Assembly: GCA_021324775.1 (NCBI GenBank)
Contig: JAJPIM010000036.1
Location: forward strand, 29,970-93,969
From: Gemmatimonadota bacterium
GTDB lineage: Bacteria; Gemmatimonadota; Gemmatimonadetes; Gemmatimonadales; Gemmatimonadaceae
DNA length: 64,000 nt
Direction: 5' to 3'
A program made the translations under genes and the position numbers. Below, in pieces: positions 59,901-64,000 of this stretch (within the stretch, counting starts at the first letter, position 1; each line of letters opens with the position of its first letter). The notes beneath the pieces were generated by a model, which was given only the letters and a program-made list of their open reading frames with translations, did not search any database and was not told the origin of the DNA.

Positions 59901-60370
59901 TGATGACGCGCGACGGAGAGGACGTGACGTCTCCGACGGGCGCCAACTACGGTCCGAAGGTGATGCTCGTCAACGAGTATGCCGGGTCCGGCGGGGACGC
60001 ACTGCCATACATGTTCCACGAGGAGAAGATCGGTCCTCTCGTGGGACGCCGGACGTGGGGCGGGCTGGTCGGGATCTACGGGTATCCCCAGCTCATGGAC
60101 GGCATGGGCATCACGGCCCCGCGGATCGCGATCTACACGATGCGCGGGCAGTTCGAGATCGAGAATCACGGAGTGGCGCCGGACGTCGTCGAGGATCTCG
60201 ATCCCGCGGCGTGGCGTGCGGGGCACGATTCGCAGCTCGAGAAGGGCGTGACGATGGCGATGGATTCACTGGCGAAGCATCCGCCGGTGGTGGTCAAGCG
60301 GCCGCCGTATCCGAACTATCACACGGGAGACGGCACCGCGGCGACGAGCTCGGCGAGTCGCGCACCCTAG
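56969..60370 (+). CDS. Tricorn-type S41 family protease
   Basis: 1133 residues, exported (signal ends near SDAQA). N-terminal beta-propellers built of PD40-type repeats (FSPDGSLIAFTG, WSPDGRSVAYFSD and others) to about residue 540, a low-complexity linker (DTGKKVAAGATDSAKRAGG), then a C-terminal protease half. The PDZ segment includes ARIYTGESWNPELRAPLSQPGVNVAQGDYVLAVNG. The catalytic core has YAGSGGDALPY (Ser in GSGG), GELTVGHLFIF (His) and IENHGVAPDVV (Glu). Tricorn-like enzymes trim peptides. ATG 56969 after GAGG. Large, with all catalytic parts intact. Confidence 0.93.
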   Translation: MRSHAAWCVAIVAGFAAGILAGIPSDAQAPAAPLLLQRPTVSRTQIAFSYGGDIWTVPRAGGAATRLTAAEGNATDPSFSPDGSLIAFTGDYDGNADVYVVAASGGVPHRLTYHPAPDDVVGWTPDGSRILFRSARSSFSRYSRLFTVSKDGGPATEVDLPRSYAGSYSADGKRLAYMPSDPANEIWKRYRGGQASEIWLATLSDASIERVPRDGSNDASPMWIGSAVYFLSDRNGPTTLFKYDTQSKQVTQVVENHGLDIKSASAGPDAIVYEQFGSLYLFDPGTQRSAPVPVTVTADLPKVRPHFVPAGAFVANADLSPTGARAVFETRGEIITVPAEKGDARDLTNTTGTMERDPAWSPDGRSVAYFSDASGEYTLHIQPQSGGPARSIVLGDAPSFYYSPKWSPDSKKISYLDKRLQLWYLDVASGHSAKVDADTYEVPWNAFDPSWSPDSRWIAYSKGLPNHLRAIFLYSLESGKATQVTDGSSDAQFPAFDAGGEYLYFAASTNTGPTVGWIDMTSFDHPVTRSLYLVVLRSDKPSPLAPLSDEEKGDTSAAATPKRDTGKKVAAGATDSAKRAGGAATPIRVDLAHIEQRIMALPTGERRWSALVPGVAGTLFVLETVPQPSDSAQGNPTNRETVYRWDLATRKMTKVAEGVSGFGPDGNVDDRSPTTFRVSQNGKKMLYRAQGQWTIAATDGSSKPGEGNLRLDGVQIAVDPRAEWQQMFHEAWRIERDFFYDPHHHGLDLDAAERKYRPYLAGVASHNDLRYLLTEAMGELTVGHLFIFGGGDDEGRHPPPTGLLGADFSVDHGRYRIARIYTGESWNPELRAPLSQPGVNVAQGDYVLAVNGAVVSATEDIYKYFEGTAGRPVVLRVSADPSGAGARDVTVDPVPSETGLRNYAWIEDNRRTVDRLSGGKIGYAYLPNTGTGGYTYFNRYYLAQTQKDGMVLDERFNGGGAIADYMIEVMQRKPLFRMMTRDGEDVTSPTGANYGPKVMLVNEYAGSGGDALPYMFHEEKIGPLVGRRTWGGLVGIYGYPQLMDGMGITAPRIAIYTMRGQFEIENHGVAPDVVEDLDPAAWRAGHDSQLEKGVTMAMDSLAKHPPVVVKRPPYPNYHTGDGTAATSSASRAP

Positions 60371-60418
60371 GCTCGCGCGAAACGCCGCAGGCAGCGTCGC
60401 AGGCAGCGTCGCCCGTCC

Positions 60419-61222
60419 ATGCCGGTTTCCCGTCCGCTGGTCACGCTGCTGACCGACTTCGGGACCGCTGACGGCTACGTTGGCGAGGTCAAAGGCGCGC
60501 TGCTGATGGCGGTTCCGGAGGCGGACATCGTAGACATCTCGCACGATGTTCCGCCTCAGGATGTGGAGAGCGGCCGCCTCGCACTCGCCAGGTACTGGAG
60601 GCGGTTCCCGCCGGGGACCGTGCATCTCGTCGTGGTTGATCCCGGAGTCGGGGCCGACCGGGCGGCGATCGCGGTGGAGAGCGCAGGCTACGCGCTGGTG
60701 GGGCCGGACAACGGCGTGTTGTCGCCCGCGCTGCTCGTTCCTGGAGCGGTCGCCGTGGCGCTCGCCGTGCCGCCGCATGCCGCGCCCACCTTTCATGGCA
60801 GGGACGTCTTTGCGCCCGCCGCAGCGGCGCTGGCGCTGGGCACCGGGGTCGTGGAACTGGGGACCCCGTATGAACACGCCGTCGTGCGCCGGACGCCGGA
60901 GCCGGAGCGGTGGGGCGACGGGACGCTACGGGGGGAGGTGATCTCGATCGATCACTTCGGCAATGCGGTGACGAACGTTGTCGGCCTGCGCGGCGGAACA
61001 CTCGAAGTGGCGGGCATCGTGATCACGGTGTCGCGCGCCTACGCCGACGTCTTGCCCGGGGCGCTGATCGCCGTGACCGGGTCGAACGGCCTGCTGGAGA
61101 TCGCGGAGCGCGACGGCAGCGCGGCGCGCCGGCTCGGGCTTGCGAGAGGGTCGCCGGTGCTATTCCGCGCCAAGAAAGAGAAAGGAGAAAAGGAGAGAGG
61201 AGAAAGGAGAGAAAGCCACTGA
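60419..61222 (+). CDS. SAM hydroxide adenosyltransferase (DUF62)
   Basis: 267 residues. LVTLLTDFGTADGYVGEVKG, VHLVVVDPGVGADRAAI, VGPDNGVLSPAL, TFHGRDVFAPAAA and the C-terminal SIDHFGNAVTNV match the SAM hydrolase family related to fluorinase/chlorinase, which splits SAM to adenosine and methionine using hydroxide. The last 16 residues (RAKKEKGEKERGERRESH) are encoded by the purine-rich family 2 repeat at 61174, so the natural C-terminus has been extended or replaced by repeat. Confidence 0.9.
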   Translation: MPVSRPLVTLLTDFGTADGYVGEVKGALLMAVPEADIVDISHDVPPQDVESGRLALARYWRRFPPGTVHLVVVDPGVGADRAAIAVESAGYALVGPDNGVLSPALLVPGAVAVALAVPPHAAPTFHGRDVFAPAAAALALGTGVVELGTPYEHAVVRRTPEPERWGDGTLRGEVISIDHFGNAVTNVVGLRGGTLEVAGIVITVSRAYADVLPGALIAVTGSNGLLEIAERDGSAARRLGLARGSPVLFRAKKEKGEKERGERRESH

Positions 61223-61277
61223 AGGCGGGTGCAGGCCGCGTTCTCCTTTCTCCTTTCCCCTTTTCTCCTTTCTCCTA
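61174..61277. repeat. purine/pyrimidine inverted repeat between convergent genes (family 2, copy 6)
   Basis: A purine arm of GAAAGGAGAAAAGGAG words (about 61177-61215), a 25-base centre, and a mirrored pyrimidine arm of TCTCCTTTCTCCTTTCC words (about 61241-61277). The two arms can form a long imperfect hairpin. The plus-strand DUF62 gene stops inside the first arm; the minus-strand adhesin-like gene stops (CTA at 61275-61277) at the end of the second. Confidence 0.85.
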
Positions 61278-62450
61278 TGGGTTCACGACCTGGCGGTCGT
61301 AGTCGATCGAGCCGAGCGTGGCGGTGCCGTTCACGCGGAGATGGTAGAGCGGGCCACCGGCGGTCTGTGGACCGCCTGCGCCTGACGCACCACCAGTGTG
61401 GTCTTCCGTCGACCCAATGACGACCTTGCTGCCGGTCGGATCGAGCACGACGCCGCGCGGCACGTGGATGTGGACCGCACCGAGTGCCGCGGTCAGATCG
61501 AGCGTGACGTCGTTGGTCCAGTGGCCACCGAAGTCGAGATCGACGTCGCCGGCACCGGCTTCCACGATGAGCGACCTGGCGTTCGCGTTGCCGAGGTTGA
61601 TCGCCTTGAAGCCGGCGGCGCCCACCTCGAACTTGAGGCGGTCGAGCACGATCGGGTTTGGCGCATCGAAGCGCACGGTGGCATCGCTGGCGCCGGTGCT
61701 GACCGCCAGGTTGCTCAAACTCAGGCCACCGAGCTGCAGGACGGCATCGCCCGCTCCGAATTCGACGCGAAGGTCGAGGGGTACGCCGCGCGCGAGGCCG
61801 AGCCGGAGGTCGCTGTCCTGGGTGTCGTTGTGCTTCCCGATGTGGATCTCGTCGGATTGCGATCCGCCACCGATCGCCAGGGTCCGGCTGGCCGTGTCGA
61901 AGCGAATGTTCTGTTCCTTGTCCGGCTGGTCGTACGCCAGGTGCACGTTGTACAGCCACGGCGCATCCGCAGGAGCGATGTGCAGCGTGCCGACGCCGTA
62001 TGTCACCTTGACATGCAGCGGCGCGGCGGTATCGCGTGCCGCGTGGAACTGGCGTCCGGTGACCAGTGTCCGCACCGCGTGGTCGCCGCCCGATGCAGCG
62101 GCCGGCGAATTGTCGTCGTCATTGTCGTCCGCCGCATTGTTGTCATTGTCGTCGTCGCTGGCGTCGGCCGCCGTGTCGGTCACCGTCACGCTCGGGGTGA
62201 CGCTGGGCATGCTGCCCCTCGGTGGGACGCCGGGCACCGGGACGTCGTGCCCCGGGATGACGGGCATCCGGATGGTGGGCACGACCGTAACGGTGTTGCC
62301 CGGCCGGGCGCCGTGCCAAGCTCCCGCGTGCACCTGGCGCAGTCTCGATGCGATCATCGAAGCGCGCCGGCTGCTGTGGCGCGTCGCCGCGAACACCAAC
62401 GCCACGATGATGACGATGGCGGCTATGCGTATCTCTCCTCGGCGAGTCAT
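61275..62450 (-). CDS. membrane protein, DUF4097/LiaF-like beta-helix domain
   Basis: 391 residues. One N-terminal helix (EIRIAAIVIIVALVFAA), an acid-rich low-complexity region (DASDDDNDNNAADDNDDDN, about residues 95-115), then a repetitive beta-strand domain (LRVEFGAGDAVLQLGGLSLSNLAVSTGASDATVRFDAPN). Its GDxDLDFGG and GAVHIHVPRG motifs are typical of DUF4097/DUF2154 toast-rack domains in LiaF-type envelope-stress proteins. Its ATG overlaps the upstream stop by 4 bases (ATGA), so the operon is tight. Exact family and role uncertain. Confidence 0.7.
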   Translation of the reverse strand: MTRRGEIRIAAIVIIVALVFAATRHSSRRASMIASRLRQVHAGAWHGARPGNTVTVVPTIRMPVIPGHDVPVPGVPPRGSMPSVTPSVTVTDTAADASDDDNDNNAADDNDDDNSPAAASGGDHAVRTLVTGRQFHAARDTAAPLHVKVTYGVGTLHIAPADAPWLYNVHLAYDQPDKEQNIRFDTASRTLAIGGGSQSDEIHIGKHNDTQDSDLRLGLARGVPLDLRVEFGAGDAVLQLGGLSLSNLAVSTGASDATVRFDAPNPIVLDRLKFEVGAAGFKAINLGNANARSLIVEAGAGDVDLDFGGHWTNDVTLDLTAALGAVHIHVPRGVVLDPTGSKVVIGSTEDHTGGASGAGGPQTAGGPLYHLRVNGTATLGSIDYDRQVVNP

Positions 62451-63907
62451 TCTGCGCTCCTCGAAGCTGCCGGTGGCGAGGACGGCATTTGGGGTGACGC
62501 TGGGACACCTGAGGCAGCGCCGGCCGGGGTTGGGCGGCGCGCCGCAGCGACACCGGCCACGGGAGTCGGCGTCTGCCAGACGGCGTCAGTGGCCGGGAGC
62601 TCGGCGATGGCCCTCTTGGCTGTCTGGCCGGCGCGGCGCATCTCGAGGCGCCACAGCACGACGGCTCCAAAACCGACGGTGACGGCGACGGCGGTGAGGA
62701 TCAGCACAATGGCGCGGATGATCGTGCCCAACATGAAGTCGGCTCCAACGATCGCCGTGAGCACCCAGAGACCGCCGAAGATGCTGATCCCGGTCACGAT
62801 GGCCCTCAACTGCGCGCCTCGCGCGGTGAGGGAGGCCTGTGATCCCGAGCGCAGGATCGAGGTGCCACTCGCTTCTGCCACGGCCATGAAGCCGAGGGCC
62901 GCGGCCCCGACGGCGAGCACGACGAATCCGATGATCGCGAACGGAATGGCGACGACACCGATGATCGTGATCGCGAGTGCCACGATTATGGCGAGCAGCG
63001 CCGGAAGCAGGGCGATCTCGGCGACGAATCCGTACCAGGCGGAGCGTCCGAAGTGGTCGGCGAGAGTGGCGGTGACGTTGTCGAGTTGTTCTTCGGCGAA
63101 AGTGAGCACGCCGATGCTCAGCATGAGCACGAGGCCGAACGCCGCGACGGCGATGCGGACCGCGTGCCAGCGCGAATCGTGGGCCGCTTCACTGGCGGCG
63201 ACCCGGGCGAACCCATTACCGACCGATCCTTCGATCGAGCGGATCTCGCCGTCGACCTGTCCACCGGCGCCGTCCATACGGACCACGCCGTTGTCGGCAA
63301 AGGCCGACCCGCGGACGTGCGCTCCTGGGTGGAGCACGATGTCTCCGCCGATCGCGATCGCGTTGCCATCGACCGTGCCCGAGATGTCGAGTGGGCCATT
63401 GACGGTGGCGACGGTACCGGTCTGGTGCTGCCCTGCGGCGATCGTGAGGCCGCCTGCGACGAAGCTGTCAGCCGGCGGCAGCGGAATGGTGGCATCGGGG
63501 TCGTGGCGCACCCGGTCGATCAGCTCCCGCACCGAGTTGGAACTCATGACCTGCTTCGCCCCAGCCCCTGACTGAGACGTGACGACCATGTGGTTGCTAT
63601 TGACGACCGCGGTGGTGCCATTGACGACCACGTCGGTGCCATTCGAGTCGCCGACATGGATCATTGTCGTCGAGAGGTGTTTCGCGAGCCGGAGTGCGAC
63701 CTCTTTCCTGGATAGCCCCAATGCGGTGAGAGAGTCCTTGAGATGCCGGATGGTGGCGACGTCTGGCTCGAGCACGTGAACTTCCGTGACGGCCGGCGGG
63801 GCCGGCGCGGCTGGCGGCGGCGCGGGGGTTTGTGCGTGCGCGACGGTGGCGAGTGCTGCGGCCAGCGCGGTGGCGGAGGCGATGGCGAGGTGTCGGCCGA
63901 TGATCAT
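62447..63907 (-). CDS. membrane protein with polymer-forming (bactofilin-like) domain
   Basis: 486 residues. Signal peptide (LAIASATALAAALATVAHAQ), Pro/Ala linker, helical region (DVATIRHLKDSLTALGLSRKEV), then LTIAAGQHQTGTVATVNGPLDISGTVDGNAIAIGGDIVLHPGAHVRGSAFADNGVVRM, a right-handed beta-helix like that of bactofilins and polymer-forming cytoskeletal proteins. Four helices follow (AFGLVLMLSIGVL, FVAEIALLPALLAIIV, AIPFAIIGFVVLAVGAAAL, FMLGTIIRAIVLILTAVAV), and a Pro/Ser-rich end. Its combination of periplasmic beta-helix and a membrane bundle is uncommon. ATGA overlaps on both sides. Confidence 0.72.
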   Translation of the reverse strand: MIIGRHLAIASATALAAALATVAHAQTPAPPPAAPAPPAVTEVHVLEPDVATIRHLKDSLTALGLSRKEVALRLAKHLSTTMIHVGDSNGTDVVVNGTTAVVNSNHMVVTSQSGAGAKQVMSSNSVRELIDRVRHDPDATIPLPPADSFVAGGLTIAAGQHQTGTVATVNGPLDISGTVDGNAIAIGGDIVLHPGAHVRGSAFADNGVVRMDGAGGQVDGEIRSIEGSVGNGFARVAASEAAHDSRWHAVRIAVAAFGLVLMLSIGVLTFAEEQLDNVTATLADHFGRSAWYGFVAEIALLPALLAIIVALAITIIGVVAIPFAIIGFVVLAVGAAALGFMAVAEASGTSILRSGSQASLTARGAQLRAIVTGISIFGGLWVLTAIVGADFMLGTIIRAIVLILTAVAVTVGFGAVVLWRLEMRRAGQTAKRAIAELPATDAVWQTPTPVAGVAAARRPTPAGAASGVPASPQMPSSPPAASRSAE

Positions 63908-64000
63908 GACGTTCCGCTCCGGCGTGTGCGGCCAGGTGCGGCGACTGCCAGGCGGACGGCCAGGCCGGCCGCCACGATGAGGACGGCGATCGTCGCGAGA
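63904..64000 (-). CDS. 3' end of a membrane protein, cut by window edge
   Basis: Only the last 31 codons are in the window. The frame read from 64000 gives LATIAVLIVAAGLAVRLAVAAP, one hydrophobic helix, then the polar end GRTRRSGTS and TGA at 63904-63906. That TGA overlaps the ATG of the bactofilin-like gene (ATGA), so it is the first in-view gene of the same operon. Too little sequence to name a family; an anti-sigma factor or other single-helix envelope protein is possible. Confidence 0.7.
   Translation of the reverse strand, partial: LATIAVLIVAAGLAVRLAVAAPGRTRRSGTS

Noticed and set aside
61398..63575. 725-residue plus-strand open frame
   Set aside because: Runs antisense through the DUF4097-like and bactofilin-like genes, composition is Ala/Arg/Asp-rich without a domain or ribosome-binding site. 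It is a shadow of high-GC coding sequence.

Overview
This is a high-GC, gene-dense bacterial chromosome segment with no phage, IS, CRISPR array, tRNA or rRNA that I can see. The mix suggests an aerobic, diderm member of the Gemmatimonadota or a close relative. It includes a Tricorn-type S41 protease, a CocE hydrolase, serine-hydrolase 'beta-lactamase' paralogs, an EtfD-type ETF:menaquinone oxidoreductase, lipoproteins, an outer-membrane barrel and a split F-type ATP synthase locus. The phylum is an inference from gene content and base composition; nothing here proves it.

Layout. 1-6.6 kb: 3' part of a multicopper oxidase, secreted amidohydrolase, SAM methyltransferase, stand-alone receiver protein, cupredoxin lipoprotein, MATE exporter. 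6.7-12.8 kb: ketopantoate-reductase-like enzyme, two small unknowns, a serine hydrolase, MscL with a zinc-ribbon tail, a MoxR ATPase and a BsuPI-domain lipoprotein. 13-16.5 kb: atpZ-atpI-atpB-atpE-atpF-atpH (F0 plus delta; the other F1 genes do not follow). 16.5-26.6 kb: cupin, sugar nucleotidyltransferase, M20-type hydrolase, cstA-ybdD, lipoprotein-IDH-phosphoesterase-SprT run, AI-2E family transporter. 26.7-33.5 kb: glutaryl-CoA dehydrogenase, GT39-type transferase, etfB-etfA-etfD, a path passing acyl-CoA electrons to the quinone pool. 33.5-40.8 kb (minus strand): zinc-ribbon membrane protein, moeA, dacB, mobA, queD-like, outer-membrane barrel, gpmI. 40.8-44.6 kb: an SH3-like protein, a membrane protein of unknown role, an L,D-transpeptidase and an M15-type peptidase, i.e. 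a cell-wall cluster. 44.7-53.3 kb: small protein, DUF1232 protein, guaB, APC permease, NrnA-like DHH phosphoesterase, NifU-domain protein, Mrp ATPase, second MATE exporter. 53.4-61.2 kb: second serine hydrolase, CocE hydrolase, Tricorn-like protease, SAM hydroxide adenosyltransferase. 61.3-64 kb (minus strand): three genes chained by ATGA overlaps encoding envelope proteins, the first cut by the window edge.

The most unusual content is repetitive. Family 1 is a ~40-bp module with a perfect 20-bp palindrome (GCGCCGTTCTCGAACGGCGC). It occurs four times, once inside the atpB leader and twice in a 125-bp tandem duplication upstream of guaB, with a diverged relative after guaB. Family 2 consists of purine-rich tracts (AGAAAGTAG / AGAAAGGAG units) at six gene ends, often bounded by GCCGGCGC hairpins ending in CTAG. 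At several sites these supply stop codons or even C-terminal residues of neighbouring genes. Many genes are translationally coupled through ATGA, GTGA or TGATG junctions.
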